Shown here: piece after piece, positions 10,359-22,774 of the stretch
How the letters are laid out: the number at the start of each line of letters is the position of its first letter
Position numbering within the stretch: position 1 is the stretch's first letter
Assembly (NCBI GenBank): GCA_014281115.1
Contig: JACONQ010000005.1
Span: 3,472,001 to 3,536,000 of the forward strand
Length of the DNA stretch: 64,000 nucleotides
Source: Laburnicola sp. R22_1
Lineage: Eukaryota; Ascomycota; Dothideomycetes; Pleosporales; Didymosphaeriaceae
Reading direction: 5' to 3'
The notes under the pieces: generated by a model
Database searches by the model: none
The model's input: the letters and a program-made list of their open reading frames with translations, nothing else
Told to the model about the DNA's origin: nothing
Made by a program: the position numbers and the translations under genes

Positions 10359-11489
10359 AGTGGGTGGTATGGTGTCAATTTAGCAATGAAAGATGCGAGA
10401 CGTGACTGTCAAGATTCCGCATGCCGAACGTTGCTTTTATCACCGTCTAGTAATCAGAGAAGGAACGTGGCATCGCCACGTATTCCTCATGTAACGGTTG
10501 CGAAGGATGAACGTCGAAGTGGGATGGAGCGTAGCTACCTAGGCTAAGCTACCCCACACCGTATCATCACTACATAGCGGATCCTCCTCACTAGCTTATC
10601 CCAAAGCGGGCCCGGTCCCAACCCTGATTGAACCTCGCCCCGAATGCGCAACATCTGTTATTAACGACGCGAGCAATAACGTTAGTTGTTGCAGTTGAAG
10701 GTAACATGTTGCAACGACAAACGCGTCATCGGGGTACAGCACGTAAATGAGAGTTGCACGCCGCATAAATGAAGCAAGTTTTTAATTTGGCATTTTATCC
10801 AGAGAGGGAACGACAAAACGCGGTAGCAAAAATTTATCCGAGGCCGTTGGACAGGAGGGTATCGGGCAGTACATGCTCGCGGGAATGAATGTTCGCAAAA
10901 TGGAAGAAGGATGAGAAGAACGATAAATACGACAATCGTTGGCAGGGGCAGGTGGTCTCCGTACATGGTGCGTATGATATATATGCCCGGAACTGTAGGT
11001 TGTCTTTCTATTGAAGATCTTCGTCGTGTTAAGATTCTAACCAAGGTCGAGTCCACACCCTACACAGAGAGGTTGTCTTTCTATATCGAAAGGTGTGTAG
11101 TGGTGTTATGAATGGCTCAGTGAGGTTTCAGACAGATTTTACATCGTGCATATCAAGAAACATGATATACAGAAAGAAAATGGGTAGGCAAATGAGAAGA
11201 ACAAAAAAGGACACGCAAAGAACGGTGTCGGATCGCAAACCCCGGAACTAACACAAGGGAATCTCTAGTCAATCCTAAAAGCCGTTTCCTGGCGATGTTG
11301 CCCTCGGAACGCAGTAACGTTTTCAGTTTTATGAGGTAGAGCAAACGGTTGGAAGCATTGTGCGGCGAAGCCGGTTGTGGTGATGGGTACGCACTCCGAG
11401 ATCGTAGATCATTGACGGTAAATGAGTGTGAGTGATAACTGGACGATAGTGAGATAGATCTTCCGCATCCCTTAGCACTCAAGCCTGCG
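10359..11489. other. Gene-free spacer between PhyH and RdRP
   Basis: About 1.1 kb with no gene I can support. It contains the PhyH promoter (right of 10358) and the RdRP 3' flank. Short frames such as 10682-11056 on the minus strand show no domain or splice continuity. Confidence 0.4.
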
Positions 11490-14400
11490 TCAATAGTACC
11501 CTTGTTCCCCATCGGCACGTCGCGGAAAACTAGTATTCGGGCCAGCGTTCCAATCCTCAAGCGCACTTTGGAATTCATCATCGCTGTCGTCATCCTCCGG
11601 CTTCGGCACCTTGGGCGGCTTCGGCTTCATAATCGCCTTCATCCTCGGCACAACCATCGTCGACCCTGGATACGACGAAGCCTTCAGCTTAGCCAGCTTC
11701 TCTCCCGCCACGTGCCATACCAGCTTATGTCGCTTCGGGAACACAGTGTAGAAGGCCGATGCGCGGATCTCCTCCCACACTGCGTATTGCGGCCGGAGAT
11801 AGGGATGAATCCAGGGTTTGATATCTGGATGGTTGGTTTGCCTCGGCAATATGGAGCAGTACTTTTCATAGCATGTATCTATACCACGGTTGTACTGATC
11901 CGATGTGATTTGCCTGTCGCCGACGAAGCAATCAAGCCATTTCCTCTCGACAGTTTTCAGGTTTTCGATGAGGGTATCCAGTTCCTTTCGCACTGCAGCG
12001 CCGCCATGTTCGCGAAGTTGAAGGTACGGGTACCGTATGGAAGGATCATCACTGAGTTCTTTTGAATAGGCCTCCTTGACCGTCTTCAGAGTTGCGACAT
12101 CGTGAGTTCGGACGATCTCGAAGTATAGGTAGTCAAGCACATTCTCTCGCTTGTGCTTATAATCCTTCTCACGTGCCTTGTCGGCCTCGCCCATCTCCTT
12201 CCTGTCTTCGCAATCTTCCATGGCTTGTTTGTAAGCCGGAATCTTAGGGTTGCCGCAACGTAGTTCATTGCGTGTGAAACGATGGAAGTCGGCCCGAGTA
12301 AACAGGTAGCCCTGCTTAGATGCGTCGACGAGAAGATCGTGCATATCGCATAGTTTGTCCAAGCGATCGGTCAGTACCTGGTTCTCCTTGTACGCCTGTC
12401 TTCCCAAAAAGTTTGTTACCATTCCGAGGAGCGATGGTGCCATTCGAAACTCCAGGGCTTCTCTGAGCAGGTTGTCCACGGTTGATAAGTCCTGGAAATT
12501 CATGATATCTGACAGCTTTCGTGTATCCTGATGAATTCCGTACTGGGCAGGGTCCGGTGATTTGATGGGCGCTGGAGCGTTTTTGAACGGCTCGACCACA
12601 GCCTGTTCCCAACAAAGCCAGAAATCATCACCGTCGTAGTCCCCTCCTTGCAATTTGCCGGCAAGCGGATATTCCCCTCTGCTTGGGAACACGACGACAT
12701 CGATAAGGTGGGATAGCTCCCGACACTTTACAGCACGGACCTTTTGGATATCAGAACGACGGCAGGCTGGCTGGCGGGCAACCAGGATGTCCATATTGTC
12801 CAATGCTCGAAACCGACCGCCTGTTAGCTCGTCCATGAAAGGCGACGAAAATTCCATGTGTACCTCTCCGGGTGCTAAGATTCCGATAGGGTCGGCCACG
12901 CCCAGTACAAAAGTAGACTTGGCAAGTGGAACTCTCAGCTTCGACTCCATCCATAGCTGTCGTTTCTTGATGAAACGATATAGGCAGTCGGCAAAAAAGG
13001 GCTCTTGCTCAGGTAGAAATCCACTTTCAAACAGATGCTTAATCTTGTTTGGGAGTGATTGGTACATTGCAGCCTGCCACCGAGGGCTCTCGGAACTGGG
13101 ATTGGCAGGCCCCTCTCGGTGGACCCAGTGGTACAGTCGTTCCGGGTTAGAAAGAATCTGTGTCAACTGATATCTCTCGGCATCAAGACGTTCGACCATT
13201 AGATCTGCGATGACGTTTTGTGGAACGCCTCTGTCGACCAGAATGGGCACAAAAGATATGTGCAGTTCAGAAGGAACAGGCTTGTAACTGTGCCTGACAT
13301 ATTCAAACGTCAGGCGGTGAGGATCGTATGCCGAGGTGTCCGATTGGTCCTCTTCATGGGGTTTGAATTTGACTTGGCTTTCTGAAATCTGGATCCATAT
13401 GTCGGGGTTATCTGGGTCGACGGAAGAAGGCTCGCCGCTGACCATCCACACACCTTTTGCACCTCCAATGCGAGCCTGGAATGCGCTCGGAATGGGTTCC
13501 TCAGAACCTGTGGCTTTTCTGTACATCTGCCAGATCAGTAGAGCTGCCGTAACTGAGATCAATGAACAGCCATCATTCATCACGGCACCCCTTGGATATG
13601 ACTGCGGCCATGGTATGGCGTCATCGCTATATCTTATCTCCTCGGGCGTTCCGTCTGCCGTTTTATCTTTGACGTAGATAATCTGGGAAGGTTTAAAAAC
13701 TAGCGTCGGGATGGTTCGAGACAAACCGAGGTCCAGGCGGGCATACGCCTTGCAAAAGCTTTGGCGCATGTTCTTCGAGAAAGGGAAAAACCAGTTCAGG
13801 AATTCTCCAATCGTTGTTGGCTCATCGATCCCAACACCTTCGGTAGCAAACATGATTATGCGCTTGTCTGAATTATCATCCGTGAGCCGACCCGCTTTCC
13901 TCTTGATGGTCTCGAGATGAAAAGCTCTCCATTTGCGGCCTAAGAACGAGTGATCACGCCCATACCACGCCTTCCATTGCTTTTCGATTTGAGTCAGGTC
14001 AGCATTGGTGAATCTTGACGGCTTGGTCTTCCCATCGAAGGATGGTAAACTGAGGTACAGAAAGCGATCAGACCCGAATTTGCGCTGGAACCGACAGGAC
14101 TGGTGGGGTTGTATTGGAAGTAGTTTCAAGTTGAACACCGGATCAGACCGATTACTGTTATACTCTATGCGGCCCTTGAAGGTAAAGCCTTCGAAATTTC
14201 TCTTGGCAGCGGACCAGATTTTCTGATGTTCTGTCAACGCAACGTCCGAGACTTTTAGGTTGACGAACACCCAGTCCCAGAAATTGCACGGGTTTGCTAG
14301 GACGTTAGTGGCGTCCATACCGTGCATGATATCGGACATGGAGACATTATACTCATTTGCTAGCCGACAGCAGATGAACAGGATAAAGTAGGGGAACTGC

Positions 14401-16145
14401 TTCAAGTCATGTGGAAGTGTGTCGACGAAGAGGTGAAGGTCCGGAATATATCTTATATAGTGGGGTAGCTTAGAAGGAGACTCTGAAAGGTTGCCCGGGG
14501 GCTGTGATACCGCCCTCTTGGGTACAGAACCTGGCGGTGTGGATCTGAGCTGCACAGTGGCATCTACACCCTGATCCTGCCGTTGCGGTCGATTGAAGGG
14601 CGAATGTTCGTTGGAAGGGCTCTGCTCGAAGTATGGCTTTCTGACGGGTGGAGGGTCTTGTCTAACACGCGGCACTGGTATTGAGTACTCGGCCTCGACC
14701 GTAAATGATGTTTCCAGCATACTATCTTCGTCAATGGATCCAAATGTGGACGAACTGCCGTGTGCTGGCTCTTGTGAGCTTTGACTGAGCACTTCCATTC
14801 TTGCGCACTCTCTTTGCAACTGAGCTTCGGCGCTCCAGATCTCCTGATCATCAAGCGAACCTATGGTGGTGGAACTTGTTCGCGTCAACGTGGGATACTG
14901 CACATCACCGTCGTATGCATCAGACGTAAAGGATGTCATAGCCGTGTCAGGCTGTGTTTGTTGGGAGGATGACATGGTGTTGAATGACGTGTTAACACTT
15001 GACCTCATGGAGGTAGCCTGAAATGATCGTGCCATGTCGAGTGAGGGCTTTTTGAAAAGAGAAGGCGCCGGTATCGGTGGGGCTGGGTTAGGTGGCCTAG
15101 TGGATGGCTGTTTCCCCTTGGAAGTTCTCGTAAGCTTCGGAGAATTGCCAGAAGCGGAACTGTCCGATAGACGCTTTGTAGCTGTGGATCCCAACTGAAA
15201 ACGGGGACTTGCCTGTACGCGTCGTTGAGCGGATCTGGAAGACAATATTGGCGACGGAGGAGTGACAAAGTCTTCGTCATCATCAGTAGGCGATCCAGGG
15301 TCAGGGACTGGTGCATGTTCAGGCACAGGCTGGTTGCGACGAGCTGTCTGGAAAGGACCGGAGGAAGGCGTAGCTGGAGGAGATGCGGAACTAGCTGTGA
15401 TAGGTGTTAGCGGGTATACATTATGTACTAGTCTGATGGAGGGATGTAGCCAAAAAATTCTAAACTAAAAATACGAAAGAAGGAAAGCCTTTGTACAATT
15501 CGAGACCAAGTCCACGGAACTGAAAGTAACCAGTCAAATTGAGAATGTATTGAAAACATCGATTTGAAAGGCAGATCCAATCTTAGGTGGCAACAACAGC
15601 AGGGACTTGGAAGGCAGGTGCTCGACAGAGCGTCCCCACATCCGAAAGCAACCATTGATCCCACAATGCCAATGGATCAAACACAAAGTCGACTCACAAG
15701 AAGATTGACTTGGGTTTGAAATATGCGGCCCCGGACCAGCATCCACATCTCTCTTCCCGTCCACAGGCGTCCCAAACCGTGACCCCGGACTCCGCCCACT
15801 TTCGACATCGATCTGCCGTATCGTTTCATGCAACAAGTGTAACCGCTCGCTCTGCACAGAACTCACGGGTTTCAGTGCGTAGCGTCCTACGGCTTGCTCG
15901 AGCTCGGGCAAGCGCGTAAAGAAGAAGCGCTTGATTTGGCCATAGACCTTGTCCGCGAGCTGATTAGTGCTCTTGAGCGGCGACCATGTGTCATCGCGCA
16001 AAGAGAGCCCTAGGTGAAACTTCGCTTCGAGATCGGTGATGTAGGCATTGAGGCTTGCGCCGTCTCTGCGCGGAGTATTCGGAGGGGCTAGGCTCGCACT
16101 CTGCCACGTCCCGCGGTTGCCTGGCGGCTGGCGCGCATTGGGCAT
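11490..16145 (-). CDS. RNA-dependent RNA polymerase, QDE-1/RRP class
   Basis: Cell-encoded RdRP making dsRNA for Dicer in RNA silencing (quelling or meiotic-silencing type). I read complement(join(11490..15394,15698..16145)), 1450 aa, close to Neurospora QDE-1. The catalytic loop GGDYDGDDFWLCWE, near residue 1065, holds the metal-binding Asp triad of the double-psi beta-barrel; KVRAVKCRELSHLIDVVVFP just before it is also typical. The N-terminal 350 residues are Ser/Pro-rich and poorly conserved except a helical part in exon 1. Exon 1 ends on GTGAGT; exon 2 follows a GCTAAC branch and CACAG acceptor and the phases fit, but the 303-bp intron is long for this genome, so a small extra exon cannot be excluded. 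ATG 16145 is chosen because the frame upstream offers only TTG. Confidence 0.9.
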
Positions 16146-16765
16146 GGCACGCCGCTTGTCAGAGATCAACAGCTAAAAGGGTGATAAGAACTTGTAATAA
16201 TGGTTTCAATGGCAGATTTGAGAAGAAACATATGCCATATGTATTGCGGGGAACGTGGGGAAGAGATGTTGAAGGCTGAGACATGATGCCTGAGTACGGC
16301 CTAAGGTCGGACAGAAAAGAGGTCTGTGCGTTACGCGGTATCGCCTGATCACGGGACCAAAACCTTCACCACGGCAAGCATCTAGCCTCTACGTGTTTCC
16401 ACCACTACATTTGGAAGAAATACTTTTCGGATAGTGTGTATTGTTGCTACTTATGCCGAGGCGTACAGAGCCCATGCAAATAGAATGTTTCGGTTTGGGC
16501 TTCAAATGCCTGTCCCGATGGGAGAACCCCGGAGATGTATCCGTCTGAAGTGCTACCGTGTCTCATTGCTATGAAAGCTGATAGGGTTTATCAAAAGGAT
16601 TGGGTTCAATATCATTCAGGCAGCGCCCAAGAGAGGCATAGATTCGTTCGATTCACGGTCGCTTTTAGCACGATGGCAAATAGCCCGTAATGCAATAAGT
16701 AGTCATAAATTCCAGGCCCGAGATCATCCTTCGTCACACTCACCCCCCAACGTGTCACCGCAGGC
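16146..16765. other. Spacer between TCTP 3' end and RdRP promoter
   Basis: No gene seen in about 620 bases. The part next to 16145 should hold the RdRP promoter, the part next to 16766 the TCTP 3' untranslated region. Confidence 0.4.
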
Positions 16766-17567
16766 TTAGACCTTCATCTCGTCCAAGCCATGCTTCCAGA
16801 CAGTGACGAAAGGAGTAACACCATCCTCGCGGTAGTTGAGGAGGACGACCCTGGAACCGTCAGTCGCCGCTCGAATAGGGGGTAGAGGTCAGGCCACTCA
16901 CATGCCATCCGGGTCCATGGACTCGCCAATCAGGAACTCGTAATCCTTGAAGTTGGCCACGATCTTCTTGGCGAAGCCTTGCGCGCCCTTCTCGAAAGCG
17001 GCAACCTCATCTTCGCTGGCACCCTTCTCCTGGAGCTTGGCCTTGACGGCCTTCATGTAGCCTGAAAAACGTCAATTGAGCCCACTTCAGACTTCTCTGC
17101 TCTACGGACCCTTGAGATGAGTGAGATACGACTTCTTGTCAAACGAGGTCTCGTTCAGGCGGAAGGAGTGGACAACGTCGATGACAGTCTCGGCCGTGTC
17201 CTCGGTGCCCTCGTCGCCCTCTTCAGCGGAAGGGTTGGCGCCAATATCTGCCGCATGGTTAGTACATGTGGATTTCGGATGGGCAGCGCTTCGGCGTGCA
17301 AGATGAACGCACCAATGTTGTCATTGCCGACGGTGATCTTCTTGCAGTCGGCCTCGTAGGCAATGCCGTCGACCTCCTTGAGGTTGTACGAGTCGGAGAT
17401 GATCTCGTCACCGGTGATGGAGTCCTTCCGGAGGGTCAGCCATGGCAGATATAGGGGGAGGGGGAGGGTGAGAGTGGTCCAGAAGAGGAATGCGGGCGGT
17501 GTTGAGGGGCAAGCGGGGTACTGGGCGCACCGGCAGCGCTGCGCAGACGCACCTTGAAGATAATCAT
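16766..17567 (-). CDS. TMA19: Translationally controlled tumour protein homologue (TCTP/Tma19)
   Basis: Abundant conserved cytoplasmic protein that associates with ribosomes and is linked to growth and stress responses. Five exons: complement(join(16766..16850,16902..17061,17110..17247,17313..17424,17553..17567)), 169 aa, the standard length. Exon 1 codes only MIIFK; then [28 protein letters not shown] (TCTP signature 1 region), [15 protein letters not shown] (signature 2 region) and a C-terminal [10 protein letters not shown]. The four introns (128, 65, 48 and 51 bp) all have GT-AG ends and phases that agree. Five introns-worth of exons in a 170-codon gene is dense for this window and typical of highly expressed fungal genes. 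SUR2 is divergent, 548 bp away. Confidence 0.95.
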
Positions 17568-18115
17568 GGCGGCGGCGGAAGGTGGGAGTGGCCGTAGAAA
17601 GAGTGTCGAGTGGAGTGGATAGAGAAGACTGGAGAGAGAGGACGGCGGCGTGGGGCGAGCAAAAAGAAGGCGGCCCTCGAGGCGGGCGGAAAAGTTGGTG
17701 GGGTGTGATTTTGGGGGCTTGGCCCGAAGCGGCCTAGCCTCAAAAAGAGATGGCGATGGCGGCCCAGCCTGGTGCACAGGGCCAGGGAGGCGAAATGAAT
17801 GTCATGACGACCGGCGTCCCGACCTCACCACACCACGCTCACCCCATCGTCGCACTCGCGCTCCGCCCACCTGTGCCTCTCCCTTGCGCCCTGTATTCCT
17901 ACGCGGCCTGCCCAGCCCCCCTGCGCCACTGCATCGCTCCTTCCTCGACCTCCTGCCGACCCGCGGCTTCCGAACCACCTTGCTTACCATTCTCCCAGTA
18001 ATCACCGCCTTCTGAGTGCTGCATACTCTGCGCGAGCCTGTTCCTCCAGCGCCACCGGGACACGGTGACCCGGTCTTTTACCAGCAGTCCGTTTCTGGCT
18101 CCACGGCGCCGCACA
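17568..18115. promoter_or_regulatory. Divergent intergenic promoter region, TCTP / SUR2
   Basis: The 548 bases between the two divergent starts must contain both promoters. On the plus strand the part toward SUR2 is strongly C/T-rich, as in strong fungal promoters. No specific operator is claimed. Confidence 0.5.
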
Positions 18116-19468
18116 ATGGCGGCTGCAAACGCGACATACGAGCTGCCGCCGCTCCCCGAATACACGCTCCAACCGCTCCCGCCACTTCTCTCCTGGGCCT
18201 CCGACGAGCTCGTCGCAGCCGCGCTCCCCGTTATCGGCTACTGGGTCGTGTCCCTCATATACCACGTCATTGACGTATACGATCTGCTTGCCAAGTACCG
18301 GCTGCACACTCCCGCCGAGGTGCTGAAGCGCAACCATGTCACGCGATACGAGGTCTTCCGGGACGTGCTATTACAACAGGTCATCCAGGTGGTAGCATCG
18401 TTGGCATTGTCCTGGTGGGACGAGGTGGCCAAGTACGGGAAAGCCGACCATGACATCGCATGGTATGCGCAGAAGCTTCGCCTCGCGCAACGGGCCGTCC
18501 CCGTGCTTTTCTCAGGCGTCGGCGTGGATTCAGCCGCATTGGCCTCCAAGGTCGCCGCATCGCAACCCATGGTAGCAGGTGTGCTTAGCGGTGGACAGTA
18601 CCCCTCCTTGGTACAGGTCGTCTCCGCGGCCGGACAGGAAACAGTTGCGCCAGCTTTCGCCCCTTGGGAGCTTGCGGTTGCGGGCGCGCTCTACTGGTTC
18701 GCCATTCCGGCATTGCAGTTCATGGCTGGCATAGTCATCATTGACACGTGGGAGTACATGCTGCATCGCGCCATGCACATGAACAAATGGCTGTATGGTA
18801 TGTATCGAGGCACAAGCTCTATATGGACGCGATATCTAACGGACATAGTGACCTTCCACTCCCGTCACCACCGATTGTACGTACCATACGCGTACGGTGC
18901 CCTGTACAACCACCCCTTCGAAGGTTTCCTACTAGACACACTCGGTGCGGGCCTTGCCTACCTGATAACGGGCATGACCGTCAGACAATCTTGGTTCTTC
19001 TTCACAGGATCCACCATCAAGACGGTCCTTGACCATAGCGGCTACGAACTCCCCTATGACCCACTCCATTGGATCTTCCCCAACAATGCTGCCTATCATG
19101 ACATTCACCACCAGAGCTGGGGCATCAAGACCAACTTTTCACAGCCATTTTTTATCTTCTGGGACCGAATTGGCGGAACCATGTACCAGGGTGACGTGAA
19201 AGAGAAGTACGAGCGTCAACGCCGCACTGCTGAGCAAAAATTCGCGCAAGAAAACGAGAATAAGCTGACGAGCGCGCCTGTGGAGGCAACACCTGAAATT
19301 GAGGAGAACGCGCGACCTCAGCCTATCTCCACACCACGCACCACGCGGAGAAAGGCATCCAGTGTCTCTCAGTCACCGGCTGGCAACTTCAAGGGCCTAC
19401 GGAATAAGGTCAACGAGAGTCTGCACGGCAAGAGAGCGAATGTTTTGGGCGTCGAGAGCTCGCACTAG
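18116..19468 (+). CDS. SUR2: Sphingolipid C4-hydroxylase SUR2
   Basis: ER membrane di-iron hydroxylase that adds the C4 hydroxyl to dihydrosphingosine (ceramide), giving phytosphingosine. Read as join(18116..18797,18849..19468), 433 aa. The fatty-acid-hydroxylase histidine boxes are present: HRAMH (near residue 217), HSRHH and HDIHH, plus GALYNHPFEG. An in-frame 51-bp intron (GTATGT...ATAG) interrupts box 1 and box 2; left unspliced it would insert 17 residues inside a conserved block, so I remove it. Several hydrophobic segments flank the boxes. The C-terminus is a charged tail of about 90 residues without conserved motifs. ATG 18116 is the first in-frame ATG. Confidence 0.93.
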   Translation: MAAANATYELPPLPEYTLQPLPPLLSWASDELVAAALPVIGYWVVSLIYHVIDVYDLLAKYRLHTPAEVLKRNHVTRYEVFRDVLLQQVIQVVASLALSWWDEVAKYGKADHDIAWYAQKLRLAQRAVPVLFSGVGVDSAALASKVAASQPMVAGVLSGGQYPSLVQVVSAAGQETVAPAFAPWELAVAGALYWFAIPALQFMAGIVIIDTWEYMLHRAMHMNKWLYGMYRGTSSIWTRYLTDIVTFHSRHHRLYVPYAYGALYNHPFEGFLLDTLGAGLAYLITGMTVRQSWFFFTGSTIKTVLDHSGYELPYDPLHWIFPNNAAYHDIHHQSWGIKTNFSQPFFIFWDRIGGTMYQGDVKEKYERQRRTAEQKFAQENENKLTSAPVEATPEIEENARPQPISTPRTTRRKASSVSQSPAGNFKGLRNKVNESLHGKRANVLGVESSH

Positions 19469-20269
19469 CGCGAGCGCGTAATGTGTAGTAATCTGTTGTA
19501 CAGCCGTTTCTGTTGCATCTTGCGCTTCTTTTCAATGTATCATTTGGGAGACTGGTGTCCGCCTGAGTGGGGCTTGGCATGGCATGTGGGTTTGGAGACG
19601 CGTCGGCTTGAGGTTAAGAGGTCCAATCACTCCTCGTTCGTTATGTATTGTATGAGTTGGACTGTGCATGGGGCGTTTCTGGGCGGGCGCTCACGCTGGG
19701 TAATCAATTTATTTGTCGTTTGTTTGTTGCGTTTGTTCGGTGTGGGTGTCATTTGCTCAGGCTCTTTTTGTGATTATATGGGTATCTATGGGCGATGTTT
19801 CGAGTTGTTGAGCGATGGAGGCTGTTTCGAGAATCTGCCTTGCGTTGAAGGTTATATGGTTTGTGAACTGGTAGAGTAGGGCGCATAGGGTTGGCGTCTC
19901 CTACCGTGTTGAGAGGGATAGGTAGATGGTAGAGACGCCACGCAAGTTGGGCAGATGATGCACTCCGATCGATGGTATCCACGCGTTCTGTTTTCAGACT
20001 TTGGATTCCGTCTACTACCGACCTCGTTTCCGATTCAGTAACCCAGTATGATGATGAGTTATTACTCCTTAGTAGGGACGGCGAATTTGTTATTTCGATT
20101 TAGAAGGCCGCCAGTTGGGCGGTGGTATGTACGGGTGCATCTTACCTGCTTTGCAAAAGAGTTGGTGATATATGGTAAGCTTGGTGTCATTTATCTCATT
20201 CACCCCGTCGGCCATCTCATCGACCGCGTCATACATGGCACCCACCGCATCACTAACCGCACCCACCGC
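19469..20269. other. Convergent 3' regions, SUR2 / RING gene
   Basis: About 800 bases between two convergent genes; no gene seen. GT-rich on the plus strand (for example around 19680-19760), consistent with 3' untranslated sequence. Confidence 0.4.
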
Positions 20270-21319
20270 TCACTCATCCCACCCACTCGAAGCCTTTTTC
20301 CGCGCCGGGGAAGCAGCGGCCACATGCCTACTCCTCCCCACATCCTCCTTCCTCCACGACGCCATCGCCCAAAACCCCATCACAACCGCCCTCTCCTCCT
20401 CATGACCCCTCAAACTAAGCCTCCTCCCCTCCACCTGATGCCTCCTCATCTCCCCATACACACTCACCAAACACTCCTTAAACCCCTTGGACGGCCGCCC
20501 AACCCAGCCCTCCCCAATTTTCTTGCAGCACCGCTCGAGCACAAACGCCCTCACGCGATCTTGCTGCGTAGGCCACTGTGCAGGCTCAGAATGGACAATG
20601 TTTTGCGAAATGAGTACCGTGTAGAGGTGCAGGAGGGGGAAGTAGCGCGGGTTAGAAAGGTGCGCGGCTTTGATGAGATGCGTCCAGGTGATGTCTTGTT
20701 CGGTCATGCCGAGGCAGGCGTTTGCGTTCCAGAAGAGCACGCTCGTGCGGGGCACGGTGGTGATCCATTTTGGGAGGATGCTGGATGTTTGCGACATGAG
20801 GCGGACGAGGCGGACTAGAGGGATGGCGACACCGTGAGCTTGGTCGGCTCGACCGAGGGAGTTCCATGTTGAGGCGATGAGGGTGTAGGAGTCGAAGAAG
20901 GGGTCGCCTTCGGAGTCGTCATCGTCGTCGGCGGTTTCTACGAGCGAGGCGAGGACGACTTTGTCGAGGAGGTCGCTTGTGGTGAAGGTGGTTGTTGGTC
21001 GGTTCTGCCAGAGTTTCTGCACGCGGTACCAGAGCTCGGTCAGGAAGTCGTGGATTCGGTCTGGTGGCTGTTCGCAGAGCGCTTTCCAAATCGAGGTATC
21101 GTTGAATGGTGGGTCGCTGTCTGAAGTGTAGATCTCGTGGCGGCAGAAGGGGCAACTGTTGGTGTTGCCTCGGCCTTCACGAAGCCACTTCTTGATGCAC
21201 TCATGGCCGAAGATGTGGTGGCATGGGAGAGCGACGGGTTGGTGTATCTCGCTGAAGGGCTCGGTACAGACGGTGCAGGTCTCGGTCGGGCGAAGTTTGG
21301 TGCGTATGAATTCTTCCAT
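20270..21319 (-). CDS. RING-finger protein, putative E3 ubiquitin ligase
   Basis: 349-aa protein with an N-terminal RING: C15-x2-C18 in TETCTVCTEPF, LPCHHIFGHECIKKWL (Cys, two His, Cys) and NSCPFCRHEI closing the second site, i.e. a RING-H2-like C3H2C3 layout. RING proteins recruit ubiquitin-loaded E2 enzymes; the substrate is unknown. The remaining 280 residues have no recognised domain but contain predicted helices and an acidic run (DDDDDSEGD). The start at 21319 is chosen because it leaves about ten residues before the RING; the frame stays open upstream to 21583 but that extension is not RING-like. Gene is convergent with SUR2. Confidence 0.8.
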   Translation of the reverse strand: MEEFIRTKLRPTETCTVCTEPFSEIHQPVALPCHHIFGHECIKKWLREGRGNTNSCPFCRHEIYTSDSDPPFNDTSIWKALCEQPPDRIHDFLTELWYRVQKLWQNRPTTTFTTSDLLDKVVLASLVETADDDDDSEGDPFFDSYTLIASTWNSLGRADQAHGVAIPLVRLVRLMSQTSSILPKWITTVPRTSVLFWNANACLGMTEQDITWTHLIKAAHLSNPRYFPLLHLYTVLISQNIVHSEPAQWPTQQDRVRAFVLERCCKKIGEGWVGRPSKGFKECLVSVYGEMRRHQVEGRRLSLRGHEEERAVVMGFWAMASWRKEDVGRSRHVAAASPARKKASSGWDE

Positions 21320-22774
21320 GGTTGAAGGGGCGGGCAGCGGTTGAGGGGGGAATGCGAGTTGAATTTCCAGGGTACTTGCATTGATGTTTTTATGGAAGGA
21401 GATGGTGATGGCCCTTCGTATGTGAATATGGAGACTACATTGTAAATGATGTATGTGGTTGGAGCGTTTGCATGGCCGATTGGGTCCAACGCATTCCATG
21501 ACTGACGCTTGTGTGAAGCAAATAAAGGTTACCTTCCACATTGTAGATGCTGAGACTTCAATCGACGCTCTGCTCTGGTTCAAAAGGCTCTTGCATCGTC
21601 TAGTATTGTCGGGGAACTATCTATCTCTCTATCTCTTCTTCTCCACATGGGATGCCAGTGACGTTGTCTCATAACGATCTTCCGGGATCTGGCGTGCCCG
21701 TTTCGTGGAAGCAAATGTCCATCAGCGCTGAACATCCGACTTTCCGTGTCGGCCTGTATCTTTACGGCAGAATCTCGAGACCAAGTCGGAGATCAAGGCG
21801 CATCCCTAAAAGTGTATCGGAAGATCTAATCCGTAGAAATGCAATACGTAGGCCATCGTCTGATCACAGTGAGTGACGTAGAAAGCCCAGACACATGCGG
21901 CAATGTGAGCAATGCATTATCTCGGCATACGTGATCAATTCAAGCTATGCGAAAAACACACGCGAAGGTGTTCATGTTCGGTTTGTCGTTGCTCATCGTG
22001 CAGTGTGACTTTGGACCAAGAGATCGCTTATATAATGAGAGCTAAGCCTCATATAGGTTAGCGCAACAATACTCTTTTTCCCTTCACATATGCAGTGTGT
22101 TCTTTCATCTCATCATTTTGTCAGCTTCACAATGTCTCTAAATGTTTACCCTTGCATATGGAAAGTCCAGATTTTACCTCGATTGGGCTGCAAGACCCAG
22201 AGCCCACGTACCTGGGGCGATGATCCGGCGTACTCCTCCGTTTGCGATACGTATTAGTAGCTGCGTTGGACCACCTGGGCAGTCCCGAGGTCATGTGTCC
22301 AATTACAATCACCACGTCTCTTTATAATCGGTTACCAAGTATCGCGCAGGAACTTCAAGACATTTAGAACCAATACTTCAACGGAAGCATTTTAGCTATA
22401 AAAAATCTGGCTGTTGATACTTCAGTACGCGTTGTGGAGTAACAAAGCCCCAGCAGGATAGATGAGGCTTTTCCTAAGCTTCGCGCAGGTAGATGGAGGA
22501 GAGCGGTCTCTTGTAGTTGATTGCTGTTTGCTTTATTACATCGATTCGCAGTTTTCCAATCATATGCCTCAGATTAGAGCCACCGGCTCACGAATCATTT
22601 TACCGGTTAAGCAGCCCCAGCGAAACAGACGGGCGTTGAGGCCAGTTGAGAAAGTGCCGACAATTCATAGATGGCGTATTCTACGGGAGAGAAAATATAT
22701 GTGATCGCAGATAGCAGCAAGTTGACACTCCGCATACCTGTTGTCAACAAAATCATCACCTGTTCGTCATCACG
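21320..22774. other. Gene-free stretch of about 1.45 kb
   Basis: I find no gene supported on either strand. The composition becomes more AT-rich from about 21900 onward, marking entry into the accessory block. TATA-like and pyrimidine-rich patches near 22020-22090 may be an orphan promoter but lead to no open frame. Confidence 0.4.

Noticed and set aside
12655..13170. 171-codon plus-strand frame antisense to the RdRP
   Set aside because: Overlaps the catalytic region of the RdRP on the other strand; no independent support.
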